Shown here: piece by piece, positions 18,743 to 28,065 of the stretch
Layout: every line of letters starts with the position of its first letter
Position numbering within the stretch: position 1 is the stretch's first letter
NCBI RefSeq assembly: GCF_003853645.1
Contig: NZ_QTPO01000019.1
Location: forward strand, 62,001-126,000
Origin: Burkholderia sp. Bp9143
GTDB lineage: Bacteria > Pseudomonadota > Gammaproteobacteria > Burkholderiales > Burkholderiaceae
Direction of reading: 5' to 3'
Length of the DNA: 64,000 bases
The notes under the pieces: generated by a model
What the model was told of the DNA's origin: nothing
The model's database searches: none
What the model saw: only the letters and a program-made list of their open reading frames with translations
Made by a program: the position numbers and the translations under genes

Positions 18743-19159
18743 TCAGACCACCGTGACGACCACGTCGATGTTGCCGCGCGTCGCCTTCGAATACGGACAC
18801 GTCTGGTGCGCCGCATCGACCAGCGCCTGCGCGACGTCGGCGTCGATGCCCGGCACGCTGACGTTCAGCCGCGCCTGCAGGAAGTACGCGCCGTCGTTCG
18901 TGGCCAGATCGATCTGCGCATCGACATGCGTGTCGCGCGGCAGCGAAACCTTCAGCTTCTGCGCGGACAGGCCCATCGCGCCGATGAAGCAGGCCGACCA
19001 GCCGGCGGCCAGCAGCTGCTCGGGATTCGTGCCGGGCGCGGCCGAGCCCGGCGCGGCGAGCTTCACATCCAGGCGGCCGTCCGCGCTGTGCGCGGCGCCG
19101 TCGCGGCCGCCGGTGGTGCGAACCTCGCCGGTGTACAGAATTTTCGTTTCGTGGTTCAT
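18743..19159 (-). CDS. ohr: Organic hydroperoxide resistance protein (Ohr/OsmC family)
   Basis: 138 residues. It is a thiol peroxidase that reduces organic hydroperoxides using two reactive cysteines, seen here in GWSACF and QTCPYS. The start MNHETKILYTGEV and the end GNIDVVVTVV are typical of Ohr rather than OsmC. The usual MarR-type repressor gene ohrR is not adjacent. The DUF4148 peptide gene lies 71 bp upstream on the same strand. Confidence 0.93.
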   Translation of the reverse strand: MNHETKILYTGEVRTTGGRDGAAHSADGRLDVKLAAPGSAAPGTNPEQLLAAGWSACFIGAMGLSAQKLKVSLPRDTHVDAQIDLATNDGAYFLQARLNVSVPGIDADVAQALVDAAHQTCPYSKATRGNIDVVVTVV

Positions 19160-19230
19160 GGTCGGTGTCGTGTTGAACGGGGTGGGTGAATGACGATGCC
19201 GAACATCGGCATCGCGTCGGCAGCAGGCAA

Positions 19231-19476
19231 TCAACTGCCTCGATAGAGCTGGTCGAGCGCCGCGAGCTGACCGTCTTTCTCCGCCTGCACCAGTTCCGCG
19301 CGAACCTGGGCGCGCGTCTTGCCCTTCGGCGCCTTGCCGCCCGTCGCCCATTGGCTCGCCTGCCCGATGGTCTGGTCGTTGATGCTCGTGTCGACGGCGC
19401 TGCTTGCAAAAGCGGAAGTGGCGGCTGCAACGGCGGCGCACGCCGCGAAAGCCAAAGCGATCGTCTTTACTTTCAT
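19231..19476 (-). CDS. DUF4148-family small secreted protein
   Basis: 81 residues. A Sec signal peptide (cleavage probably after AFA near 24) precedes a short mature part ending in KGKTRAQVRAELVQAEKDG...LDQLYRG, the DUF4148 signature common in Burkholderia. Function is unknown. A paralogue lies at 37072-37308. Both genes have GTATC repeats in their upstream regions. Confidence 0.85.
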   Translation of the reverse strand: MKVKTIALAFAACAAVAAATSAFASSAVDTSINDQTIGQASQWATGGKAPKGKTRAQVRAELVQAEKDGQLAALDQLYRGS

Positions 19477-19801
19477 GTCGTTCTCCTGGATAAATTCGGC
19501 TGTCGCGAATCTGTCGGGGCCTTCAGCGGTCGCGGATCTCGCGAAGCCGTCTCGAGCGCGCTGATCGGATTCGATCGATGAGATGCATTAAATCCAGACC
19601 ACGTATCTGACGTGTGTCTCGACCAATGGCTTTTTCAAGGCCATGTATCCAGACCGGTTTCATACACATTGAGAAACAAAACTGCCGTCGCGTTTTCGAT
19701 CGATCGCCAAACGAAGACGGGTTTTTCCGACAAAATGGCGCCACGCCAGCGCGCTCACCCTTTGCGTCGCTGCCACGAAAAAACCAACGGAGAGATAGCC
19801 G
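19477..19801. other. Divergent intergenic region (DUF4148 / cupin)
   Basis: About 325 AT-richer bases carrying the GTATC sites at 19603 and 19645. ATCCAGACC occurs twice, 55 bp apart (near 19592 and 19647). No gene is supported. Confidence 0.5.
19603..19618. promoter_or_regulatory. GTATC-type direct repeat between DUF4148 and cupin genes
   Basis: GTATCTGACGTGTGTC shares the first 11 bases and the overall layout of the site at 17687, with the second half-site GTGTC at 11-bp spacing. A further GTATC occurs at 19645-19649. The site lies about 127 bp upstream of the leftward DUF4148 gene and 184 bp upstream of the rightward cupin gene. Confidence 0.5.
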
Positions 19802-20248
19802 ATGTCCAGATACGCCCTCGCAGCGCTGCTGTCGTTCAGCGTCATGACCGCGGTCGACGCGCACGCCGAAACGATCAAGCCGATCAAGGCGTCGAGGTCC
19901 GACCTTGCCGGTGCGATATTCAATCGCGCCGACACCGTGAAAAAAGACGAAGCCGGCGAAACGAGCGCGGACGTCGCGACGTTCACGTCGACCGACAACG
20001 CTTACCAGACTGGCGTCTATCGATCCGGGCCGTCGCATGAGGAAATCAAGGGGCCGCACGGGCTGCCGTACAACGAGTTCCTGTACTTTCTGTCAGGCAG
20101 CGTGAAGCTCACGTCGTCGGACGGTTCGGTAATGCTCGTGAAGACCGGCGAGGCCGTCACGCTTCCGAAGGGATGGACGGGACATTTCGACACGCCGGGC
20201 TATACGAAGCTCTATGCGACCTACAATCCCGACGACAGGAAAAAATAG
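19802..20248 (+). CDS. Secreted cupin-domain protein (EutQ/DUF861-like)
   Basis: 148 residues. A signal peptide ends near AHA-E at 23. The cupin core spans about 55-140, with GVYRSGPSHEEIKGP and LYFLSGSVKLTSSDGSVMLVKTGEAVTLPKGWTGH, resembling the cupin_3 (DUF861) group. Conserved metal-binding His positions look incomplete, so enzymatic activity is uncertain. GGAGAG precedes the ATG. Confidence 0.8.
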   Translation: MSRYALAALLSFSVMTAVDAHAETIKPIKASRSDLAGAIFNRADTVKKDEAGETSADVATFTSTDNAYQTGVYRSGPSHEEIKGPHGLPYNEFLYFLSGSVKLTSSDGSVMLVKTGEAVTLPKGWTGHFDTPGYTKLYATYNPDDRKK

Positions 20249-20340
20249 TCCGGCACATGTCGAGCGACCCGGCCATGGCGGAATAGCGCACCCTCCTCGA
20301 TTGTTCTATTGAGGCAGACCATCACTTCGGGAGTCACACG

Positions 20341-21594
20341 GTGCGGAATCCATCGCAGGAAATCGACGACAATCAGCGGCTCGTGCGGGCGCTCGGGAGC
20401 ACGGAACACCTGTTCTGGCTGCTCGACCAGAATCGGCCGACGCATTTCGCGATAGTCGCCGAGATCGACCGGCGCTTTGCGCCGGACGCGTGGCGTGCGG
20501 CGTTTCAGGCGCTGCAGCACAGGCATCCGCTGCTATCGACCTGCATCGCCGCCGACGCGCAACGGAATTCAGGCTTCTATCGCGTGACTGACGCTGCGGT
20601 GCCGTTGCGCGTGCTCGAGCAAGACCCGACCGCGTGGCAGGCGGAAACGGCCCGCGAAATCGCCGCGCGCTTCGTCGGGTCCGCGGCGCCGCTGCTGCGC
20701 GCAACCTTGCTGCAAGGCGAATGCAGCTCGACGCTGATTCTGGTCGCACATCATTCCGTGGTCGACGGCATGGGCAGTGCATCGCTGATCGACGATCTGT
20801 TGCGTATCCTGTCGGGCGAGCGACTGGCGCCGTTGCCGTTGGTGCCGTCGCTGGAGACCGTGCTGGATACCGATCTGAGCCACGCCGCCGTCTTGCCGCC
20901 CCCCGCGCCGGCGCCCGCGCCCAAGCCATTTCGTCCGGACGCCGCGCAAGCGCCGCATGTCGACGCCATTGCGCTTTCCGCCGACGTCACCCGCCAGCTC
21001 ATGATCCGCGCACGTGCCGAGCAAACCACCGTGCATGGCGCGATTGCCGCGGCCGTTCACGAAGCCGGCCGGCGTCTGTCCAGCGCGTGGATCGAACGCG
21101 CGTTGAGGACCGTCACGCCGATCGACCTGCGCGGTCTCTCCGACGACGCGCGTGCCGCCGCCGGCGTCTACATCACGCAGACCATCACGATCGACGATCA
21201 CCCGCGCGGTATGGATATATGGACCGCCGCCCGCAAGATCAAACAGGATCTTGCACCGTCGCAAGCGCGCGCGAGCGTGGCGGCGGAACTGAAGGCACTC
21301 GATGCCGTGATGTCCACGCGGCCGAGCGTCGAGCATGCGGCCGGGTTTCTATCGGCCGTGCTGGCCTTCGACGTCATGGTGTCGAATCTGGGCAATCAGC
21401 CGATTGCCTCCCAGTACGAAAGTGTGTCGCTCAAAGCGCTGTGGGGCCCCATCGTGACGTCGGGCTTCGCCGACGACCAGATCATCGGCGCGTGCACGAT
21501 CGATGGCGTGCTGCGTCTCACGCATACGAGCCATGGCGCGATTCGCGGACTGCTCGAAGAAGTCCGCGCGATACTCCAGGAAGCCGTGAGCTGA
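20341..21594 (+). CDS. Condensation-domain-like acyltransferase
   Basis: 417 residues with the chloramphenicol-acetyltransferase/condensation fold. The catalytic HHSVVDGMG (HHxxxDG) is near 139 and the C-terminal half ends with a DFGWG-like region (ALWGPIVTSGF) that is not canonical. It resembles PapA/wax-synthase-type free-standing acyltransferases rather than an NRPS module, as no carrier or adenylation domain is nearby. The GTG start has GGGAG upstream. It is convergent with an MFS transporter gene; acyl donor and acceptor are unknown. Confidence 0.75.
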   Translation: MRNPSQEIDDNQRLVRALGSTEHLFWLLDQNRPTHFAIVAEIDRRFAPDAWRAAFQALQHRHPLLSTCIAADAQRNSGFYRVTDAAVPLRVLEQDPTAWQAETAREIAARFVGSAAPLLRATLLQGECSSTLILVAHHSVVDGMGSASLIDDLLRILSGERLAPLPLVPSLETVLDTDLSHAAVLPPPAPAPAPKPFRPDAAQAPHVDAIALSADVTRQLMIRARAEQTTVHGAIAAAVHEAGRRLSSAWIERALRTVTPIDLRGLSDDARAAAGVYITQTITIDDHPRGMDIWTAARKIKQDLAPSQARASVAAELKALDAVMSTRPSVEHAAGFLSAVLAFDVMVSNLGNQPIASQYESVSLKALWGPIVTSGFADDQIIGACTIDGVLRLTHTSHGAIRGLLEEVRAILQEAVS

Positions 21595-21620
21595 CCGCCG
21601 GAGGCCGCTCGGCTCGTGTG

Positions 21621-21646
21621 CGCGCGACGCCGACCATCGTCGCGCG
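21621..21646. terminator. Hairpin between convergent acyltransferase and MFS genes
   Basis: A perfect 9-bp stem (CGCGCGACG / CGTCGCGCG) with an 8-nt loop, 27 bp after the acyltransferase stop and 40 bp after the MFS stop. It is a likely bidirectional terminator, without a clear U-tract. Confidence 0.5.
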
Positions 21647-21685
21647 TCGCACCGGAGACGGATTCCGCAACACCGGCGCGTGCGT

Positions 21686-22879
21686 TCAGCACGCCGCCGG
21701 CAATACCCGCTTGCGGTGCTCGACGATCGACAGAAGCAGCGCCGCCAAGCCGCAAGCCGCGATCAGTATCAACAGCATCGTCTTGCCCATGCTGACCAGC
21801 ACCATGCTGCCGAGCGCGGGGAACCCGAATGCGCCGACGAAGTACGACGCCACAAACCACGTCAGCACGGCGTGCCGGTGCCGCGCATCGGCACTGTTGA
21901 CGGCCTGCGCCTGCACGATCGGATAGACGAGGCCATACCCGGTGCCGAGCAGCACGGCGCTGGCCGAATGAAGCAGCGCGTTGTGCGGCACGGCGAATGT
22001 CACGGCGACGCTCAGGATCATGAAGCCGAGCAGGATCTGCGTCGTCGCGCTGACGCGGATCTGAATCACGACCGCGCCGAGCAGCCCGCGGATGACGACC
22101 ACCGTGGCGGAATACAGACCGAAAAACGTTCCGGCCTTCACACCGGGGCCCTGCGCCATCGACATCTGGAACGTCATCAGCCCCGAGAAGACGCTCGAGC
22201 CGAGCGCGATGATCGCGATCGGATAGATCGCAGGCGTGCGGACGATCGCGCCCATCTCGCGAACCCACCGATCCCGCATCGGCGGCGCAACGGCGTGCGA
22301 CGCCGGCGAGAGGCGGCCGAAACATTCCAGCATCACCGCGGCCGTCGCGCACAGCGCGCCGACCGTGCAGAACACCGCGCCCGTCGTCCAGTGCCAATTG
22401 CGAATCGCAAGTGCCGCAACGGCCGGACCGCCGCCGACGCCGGCCATCTGAAACGACCCGAACCGCAGGAACCAGCGCTCACGTTCGATATCCGCCGTGC
22501 GCTCCGCGATCATCATCGGCGCCGCGAGGCAGAACCCGCCCCAACCAATGCCGACCAGCAAGCCGGGCACGACGCTCAGCGAGCCGGTGCGCCCGATCAG
22601 CGCGAAGCCGACGACGCCTGCGCCGACGACCAGCGCCGCCAGCGCGGTCGCCCGCGCGGCGCCGATCCGGTGTGCGCACGACGCGACCAGCGGCAGGCCG
22701 ATCAGCGCACCGATCATCGCTTCGGCCAGTGCGGCCCCCGTGTCGATGTCGCTTCCGCCCGCCACACGGAAATGCATCGACAGCAGAAACGTCGCGCCGT
22801 AGCCGCATGCCGTCAACAGCGCGCCGAGCAGCACGAACGAGGCGACGCGCGGCGACATCGTGCGTGGATCGGCCATCAT
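21686..22879 (-). CDS. MFS transporter (efflux-type, function unknown)
   Basis: About 397 residues with 12 hydrophobic segments in two six-helix halves (LLGALLTACGYGATFLLSM to the C-terminal GLAALLLSIVEHRK). The first-half loop RIGAARATALAAL is a degenerate MFS loop motif. AAGGGGAAG precedes the tandem ATGATG start. A 16-bp CATACG...TAGG element lies 128 bp upstream, the same element found before signalling genes in this window. It could export the product of the convergent acyltransferase, but this is inference. Confidence 0.82.
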   Translation of the reverse strand: MMADPRTMSPRVASFVLLGALLTACGYGATFLLSMHFRVAGGSDIDTGAALAEAMIGALIGLPLVASCAHRIGAARATALAALVVGAGVVGFALIGRTGSLSVVPGLLVGIGWGGFCLAAPMMIAERTADIERERWFLRFGSFQMAGVGGGPAVAALAIRNWHWTTGAVFCTVGALCATAAVMLECFGRLSPASHAVAPPMRDRWVREMGAIVRTPAIYPIAIIALGSSVFSGLMTFQMSMAQGPGVKAGTFFGLYSATVVVIRGLLGAVVIQIRVSATTQILLGFMILSVAVTFAVPHNALLHSASAVLLGTGYGLVYPIVQAQAVNSADARHRHAVLTWFVASYFVGAFGFPALGSMVLVSMGKTMLLILIAACGLAALLLSIVEHRKRVLPAAC

Positions 22880-23006
22880 GCTTCCCCTTGTTTCAAGATT
22901 CCGGTCGATTCGGGCGGCGGCGCGACAAGCGCGCCGCCCCCAGGCCATCGCAACATGATCCGCACAATCCGCAATCGCGGAAATGAACTGTTCCGATGAT
23001 GCGCCG

Positions 23007-23022
23007 CATACGTTCGTATAGG
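23007..23022. promoter_or_regulatory. CATACG...TAGG element upstream of the MFS gene
   Basis: CATACGTTCGTATAGG. The surrounding 20 bp CCGCATACGTTCGTATAGGC is identical to that at 39328-39347, 16.3 kb away. It has an inner dyad TACG-TT-CGTA and lies 128 bp upstream of the leftward MFS start. Confidence 0.6.
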
Positions 23023-23063
23023 CGCCGACGACCGCCCCACGTTCCCGCACGCGTGCGACGCGC

Positions 23064-23486
23064 TCAGGTATCGGCGAGCGACAGATCGGGACGCTGCGCG
23101 ACGGTTGCGGCGAGGATCGTGAGTTCTCGACTGACCGGAACGCGCGCCTCGCCGGCGTGAGGGCGAAACACCGGGTCGCCGCGGCCGATGCAACGCCCGG
23201 TCAGTGCGCAGACCGCCGCGCCGTCGGCAAAACCCCTGCTCCAGATCTGCTCGGTAGACTTGCCCAGGCACGCGTCGCTCCACGAGACGCTTATCGCGCT
23301 GGCCGAAATCCGCCTGACGATCACGACGTTGACGGGCCGCCGCGCCGTGCGCAAACCCGTGCTTGCACGGCGCGGCCGGTGCCCGATCGACCATCTCTTC
23401 GTGCACGCGTGGAGCTGCTCGGCGGATGGATCGAGCACGTTCAGCAGCACCCGCGCCACGATGTTGTCCTCGCACAGCGTGGTCAT
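23064..23486 (-). CDS. DUF3331-family protein
   Basis: 140 residues. The family-specific core is WSDACLGKSTEQIW followed by CALTGRCIGRGDPVFRP, with two conserved cysteines (SD[AS]C and CALTG). The N-terminus IVARVLLNVLDPSAEQLHAC is also shared with the paralogue at 38214. Function is unknown. The gene starts 22 bp after the SDR stop, so it is probably cotranscribed with it. Confidence 0.8.
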   Translation of the reverse strand: MTTLCEDNIVARVLLNVLDPSAEQLHACTKRWSIGHRPRRASTGLRTARRPVNVVIVRRISASAISVSWSDACLGKSTEQIWSRGFADGAAVCALTGRCIGRGDPVFRPHAGEARVPVSRELTILAATVAQRPDLSLADT

Positions 23487-23508
23487 CGGCGGTCCCCGGC
23501 AGCCGGCT

Positions 23509-24357
23509 TCATTCGGGCTGCGCCGGCGGAAACGAAACCGATTCGCTCAATTCGCGCCATTGCGCGTCCTCTTCCGCACGGAAGCTTGCCGCCGCGCCGG
23601 CTACCGCGACCGCGTCGCTGCCCATCAGCAGTCGCAAAGGCGCTGTCGGCGATCCAGCGATGCCGAGCAGCGCGCGGGCAATCCGCGCGGGATCGCCGGG
23701 TTGCGCGCCGTCGATGCTGCGCAAGCGTGCCGCTACCGGTTCGATGATCGGTTTGTACGCGTCGCTGATCGGCGGAATGGTCATCGACGAACCGGCCCAG
23801 CGGGTCCGCATCGATCCCGGCTCGACGATCGTGACCTGGATGCCGAAATCGCGAACCTCCTTCGCCAGCACCTCCGAGAACCCGCCCACCGCCCACTTGG
23901 CTGCCTGATAGGCGGCGAGCCCGGGGCCGCCGACTCGTCCGCCCACCGACGAGATCTGAATGATGTGGCCGGCCCGTTGCCGACGCATGAACGGCAGCGC
24001 CGCACGCGTGACATTGCACACGCCGAAGAAGTTGACTTCGATCTGCTCGTGCAGCGCCTGGTCGGTGATGTCTTCGATCGACGCCAGATCGGCATAGCCC
24101 GCGTTGTTCACCAGCACGTCGAGGCGGCCGAATTGCTCCACCGCCAGGCTGACGGCGCCGCGCGCCGCGTCCGGATCGGTGATGTCCAGCGGGATCGCAA
24201 GAATCCGGTCGCCATATGCGTCCGCGAGGCTGGCCAGACGCGTCCCGTCCCTCGCCGTTGCCGCCAGTTTGTGGCCGGCGGAAAGCACGGCCTCCGCAAG
24301 CTGAAGACCCAAGCCGCCGGAGCAGCCCGTGATGAACCAAACCTTGCTGTCATTCAT
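23509..24357 (-). CDS. Short-chain dehydrogenase/reductase
   Basis: 282 residues. It has TGCSGGLG (cofactor), NNAG, the catalytic Ser in QISSVGG and YQAAK (Tyr/Lys). It is closely similar in layout to the SDR at 10760, including the C-terminal LLLGSDA / LLMGSDA motif. The start at 24357 has GGGAG 7 nt upstream. A GTATC array lies 130-166 bp upstream. It is followed by the DUF3331 gene on the same strand. The substrate is unknown. Confidence 0.9.
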   Translation of the reverse strand: MNDSKVWFITGCSGGLGLQLAEAVLSAGHKLAATARDGTRLASLADAYGDRILAIPLDITDPDAARGAVSLAVEQFGRLDVLVNNAGYADLASIEDITDQALHEQIEVNFFGVCNVTRAALPFMRRQRAGHIIQISSVGGRVGGPGLAAYQAAKWAVGGFSEVLAKEVRDFGIQVTIVEPGSMRTRWAGSSMTIPPISDAYKPIIEPVAARLRSIDGAQPGDPARIARALLGIAGSPTAPLRLLMGSDAVAVAGAAASFRAEEDAQWRELSESVSFPPAQPE

Positions 24358-25154
24358 TGTCGCACTCCCGGTCATTTGCGATCGACGTCCGGTCCCGCAC
24401 ACGTCGTGAAAACGGGTGTTCGCCGTGCGTCCGCGGGATCGCGGACTCGCCGAACCCGACGTCATGCGTCATTGGGAGCCCGCCATGTATCTCGCGTATG
24501 TCCGTCGCGTATCGGAATGTATCTGGCGATACCGTGAGTACGACGCGGTGATCGCGCAATCGTCCCGAAGAACGTTGCGCGGTCGATGAGAGACCTTTAC
24601 AAAAGAACAGATCATCCGAACAACTACAATTTCACGCGTGTTGGCACGGCCGACCACAGGGCACCGACTACCGATACAAGTTCTCTGCAGCCGGGCCGAC
24701 GTCAAAACGCCGGAAATCCTGTCACGCGTTCAATAATCCCACGTCGGCGGCCAAGCAACTGCGAGCCCCGGAATCAGTGCGGCTACAGCCATAACAGCCT
24801 AAGCAATGTAAGGAACATACTTTTTCATCACGGGCTCCAAATGAGAACCGTCTCTCTGACCTTGCATCAAGTCAAATCGGCGAAAAAGGATGAACACGTC
24901 GGGAGTGACGGTGTCCGCTATCTATACCACCCCAGGCGTTCGGCTATTCCCCATCCGCTCTGAAAAAACGCCGTGCAAAATCCGCGCGATCATCGGCCAA
25001 GGTCAGACAATGCCTTCGACGCTAGACCGCTCGCCCATTCACCTCGCGCATGCTTTCGCAATTTCGATGCGCATATCGTGCTGCGCGAGCAATCGAACGA
25101 TGTACCGCCGATCATTGAGCTTCCGCGCGTTATCGACAACGAAAGCAGATACTC
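24358..25154. other. AT-richer intergenic stretch
   Basis: About 800 bp visibly richer in A+T than its surroundings. It contains the four-unit GTATC array at 24487-24523. Open frames here (for example 24586-24963) have no family resemblance and look like chance. No gene is called. Confidence 0.5.
24487..24532. promoter_or_regulatory. Four-unit GTATC array upstream of the SDR gene
   Basis: Direct half-sites GTATC (24487), ATGTC (24498), GTATC (24509) and GTATC (24519) are spaced 11, 11 and 10 bp apart, all on one DNA face. An inverted GATAC follows at 24528. This is the longest array of this motif in the window. Confidence 0.55.
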
Positions 25155-26959
25155 ATGCGAACCACGAGCATATGTAACACCGGCGTACAAGACCCCACGG
25201 CTGACCCGACCGACGCCGGCGCACCGACGAACTCGACAGAAACGACGCGATCTCGAACGACCGCCTCCCCTGGCCTGACCGCACTTCAGGCGATAAACCG
25301 AAGCGACCGCTCCCCGGCAGCCGGAGCGCCGGACAATCGCCGGAGAAGTTGGGCACCGTCATTGGATGGCGCGGTATCGACGACGTCCTCAATGCACATC
25401 TCCCACGCAGTGATCGCGTCTGAACCGAATGTCGTCGAACTGCCGGTCGTCGGGGCTCATCCGCCTGCGTCAATCAGCGTGCGCGACGCGCGGGCCATGC
25501 TCGCGGGCCTGGAAAAGGTGACGCACCGGCTCACCGGCTCACCGGCTCGCTGGCCAAAGCCGCTCATTTTCACCGCAGGGTCACCGATGAACTGCGCGGC
25601 CCGGGCCCCGATTGCCTGACGGAGGAGAACCGTCGAAAGATCGAAGACGCCCGGAATTTCATCGCGACCGCGGGGCCGGTGAAGGCAATGCTCGGGCGTC
25701 TGGTTGACGACCTCGAATCACGGTTGGCCGCCGCATCGACCACGATCGACGCCTGCGCGTCGTCGAAGGTCAGCAAAACCCAGCGCCGCATTGCACTTGC
25801 GGAAGTAGTCGGGGCGATCGCGGCCAAGAATGCGGCATGGTACGCGCTGCCCGGACTCATTCCGGCGACCCATGTGCGCTTCGACAACGTCGGGGAAATG
25901 ACGAAGCTGGTGACATCCCGATCGGCGCTTGCGCTGCTCTTCGCTGCCATAACGGAATATCCGCTTGCCACCGACGGGCAACGACGATTCAAGGATGCCG
26001 GCGGTCAGATAAATCAGTTGCAGGGATTTGCGCAGGCGCTCGACCAGGCTTTCGCGCTCGCGATCCTGTTCGGCATCAACAAGGCGACCGGGCAGGAACC
26101 CCCTCCCGGCTATCAGGTTGCCGGATTTGCACTGAGCGCGGCAGGCGCTGCGTTTCAAACCGGTGCGTTGAACGGCTTGATCATTCGCATGCTTCGGCCC
26201 ATTTTCGACACGTTGTCGAAAAAAACGGCGCGCTCCTGCGACGATCGATCTTCCGTCCTCCCCACCCACACTTCGCAAGTACATTCGGCACCGGCGGAAC
26301 AGTCAGGAATACGGATTCCCGAGCCGTCTCTGAATACGTGGCTCGACACCGTCCCTGCCCAGGATTTCGTCGAGATGAACGCCGATCTGGACAATGCCTG
26401 CACTTCCATTGCCCGCTTGCACGCGGCCATCTTTCCTCGCGAAAACGAAGTGCTTCGAGGCGACATGGTTCCCGCGTCGCCCGCAGCCGATTATGGAACG
26501 CACGCCGAACGGTTCAGTGGCAACCTCGCGGCGATACAGCACGCCGTTCGCGAGTTCCGCAACGATCTCCCCGACGATGACGAACGCCTCGCTCGAATCG
26601 ACGCGGCACTCGAGCATGCGCACGACGCGGCGCGCACGATAGCGGAATTGCGTGAAAGCGCCACGCCGAGAAGAACGGCGTTCTTTGCCGCGATGGCGAT
26701 CCTGAGCACGACCGGGTCCGTGCTCGGCGCCATCGGCCCTTCCATTCAATATGCGTGGCTCTCGGACATCAACCAACGCGCCGCGATCTTCGGCGTGACG
26801 TCTTCCGTATTGCAGGCGTTCGCCAATCTGGGGCAATTCCTCGGCGGCGCCAAGCCGGGCGGCGGGCGGAGAGGTCGTGTACCGGTGCGATCGTGGCGAC
26901 CAGGGCTTGAACTGGGTGTATCGCGGCGTTCAGTCGACGCTCGTCGATTCGACCGGTGA
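25155..26959 (+). pseudogene. Frameshifted two-module helical/hydrophobic protein gene (possible phase-variable gene)
   Basis: Two open frames, 25155-25619 and 25679-26959, belong to one gene. The first is coherent up to ...EKVTHRLTG and then turns to nonsense exactly at a three-copy 8-bp tandem repeat (25524-25548). Past the repeat, the sense sequence continues in the other frame (SLAKAAHFHRRVTDELRG...). Removing one 8-bp unit restores a single frame of 598 codons. The product has two similar halves, each a charged helical part then a hydrophobic part (LALLFAAITEY; FFAAMAILSTTGSVLGAIG). The last about 38 residues are an out-of-frame reading of the DUF3455 gene, so the natural C-terminus may be lost. 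I do not recognise the family; an effector- or membrane-associated protein is possible. Confidence 0.65.
25524..25548. repeat. 8-bp tandem repeat, three copies (CACCGGCT)
   Basis: ACCGGCTC is repeated three times perfectly without spacer, plus one extra flanking base. It lies inside a coding region at the point where the reading frame breaks. Because 8 is not a multiple of 3, gain or loss of one unit switches the frame. Confidence 0.9.
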
Positions 26960-27410
26960 GAGTGTGGGCACCGCGTTGCCGGGCGGCTACTTTTCGAGTT
27001 ACGACGGCAGCTATGTCGTGAGTCGCCCGGACGCCGAGGCGACGGTGAGCCCGGACAGCCTGCCATGGGCCAGGCTCGTCGCCCGATTCAACGGGGGAGA
27101 CAAGGTCTTCGAGACCCGGTTCGCGCGAACCGGGCTCATCCTGCGGGTGCAGACGAAAGGCGGCTTGCCGCCCGACCGGCCCTGCGTGCTCGCGGGCTCG
27201 GTGTTGAATGTCCCCTACACGGCCACGTACCTGATATATCGATCGCCGTCCGTGCCGGCGCCTGCGATGCCGCTACCGTCAGCGAGCGTGGCCGGCGCGC
27301 CCGAGCACGCCGTGATTCCCTGCAGCCTGAATCCGCAGCCCGGCGATTTCATCAAACTGCCCAGGAACGCGGCACTGCCCGACGGCGCACTGCCGCTGCC
27401 CGATCATTGA
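26877..27410 (+). pseudogene. DUF3455-family gene, 5'-truncated
   Basis: The frame reads GGEVVYRCDRGDQGLNWVYRG...LVDSTGESVG...YDGSYVV and ends with TKGGLPPDRPCV...VPYTATYLIY, the DUF3455 pattern of secreted proteins. The N-terminal signal peptide and about 40-50 residues are missing. The frame opens only at 26799 and offers no better start than an internal GTG at 26877. The 5' end is overlapped by the preceding gene in another frame, across a G-rich junction near 26855-26875. It looks like the product of a deletion or fusion and may not be translated on its own. Confidence 0.65.
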
Positions 27411-28065
27411 ATCGCGGGGGTGCTCGACCGATATCGGCTGCGTACGGAAAGCGCATATAGGCCAGCCTATGCGAATTTCATAAATATAAATAATTTCGCA
27501 AAGCATTTTTTGTGAATATTCCGTCGCGCGACGACGATATATGCGCCCACGCCATTTCCCCGGGATACGCTAAACAAGCGCACGATCGCCCGTGAATCGA
27601 CAGGTTTTTTGTATCGCTCTGTATCCGCGACGGATACGGAAAGGATTGGATACATTGAAGGCCCGTCGGGCAATTTTTCACGATCCGATCCTGTTGTAGG
27701 ATGCCTGCACGACCTCACTCATGTCGGACGGCATCGCGCATGCGTCGGAATTCGCGGCAAACGGACAACCGCTGTACGTCGGGAAAGGTAGCGTCCGCAA
27801 CGATCGGCTCGTACCGGCTCGCACGCGGCGGCCTGTCCGTCAGCCGCAACCGAGCGACGCTTCGGCAATGGAATTTTTGCATCAGGACGATTGTTCTCCC
27901 TAGATGCGATGGCGAGACGGGTGTCGAGGCGCCAGCTTCAAGACGAGGGAACTCGAGCGCGGCGATTGCCGGCACGCGCCTCCTCACCGCGGCCGACGCT
28001 GCTTTCGCGCAGCCGGAAATGGAGCAAGCGCGGCCGTCCAAGGCTGCGCTGGTCAAGAGAGAGTC
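27411..28065. other. AT-rich intergenic region upstream of the OmpR-type regulator
   Basis: About 650 bp. It has an imperfect palindrome CGCATATAGGC-CA-GCCTATGCG (about 27452-27475), a run of AT-rich sequence (27475-27520) and GTATC/GATAC sites at 27611-27653. Short open frames here are not convincing. Confidence 0.5.
27611..27653. promoter_or_regulatory. GTATC repeats upstream of the OmpR-type regulator
   Basis: Direct GTATC sites at 27611 and 27621 (10-bp spacing) are followed by inverted GATAC sites at 27633 and 27649. They lie about 410-455 bp before the regulator start at 28066. They would fit autoregulation if the leader is long. Confidence 0.45.

Noticed and set aside
24586-24963. 125-residue frame in the AT-richer intergenic stretch
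   Set aside because: No codon bias typical of this genome, no ribosome site and no similarity that I can recognise.
25020-25154. Possible hrpII-type box (TTCG-N16-TTCG) before the split gene
   Set aside because: TTCG words are present but not at the required 16-bp spacing, so type III secretion control is not supported.
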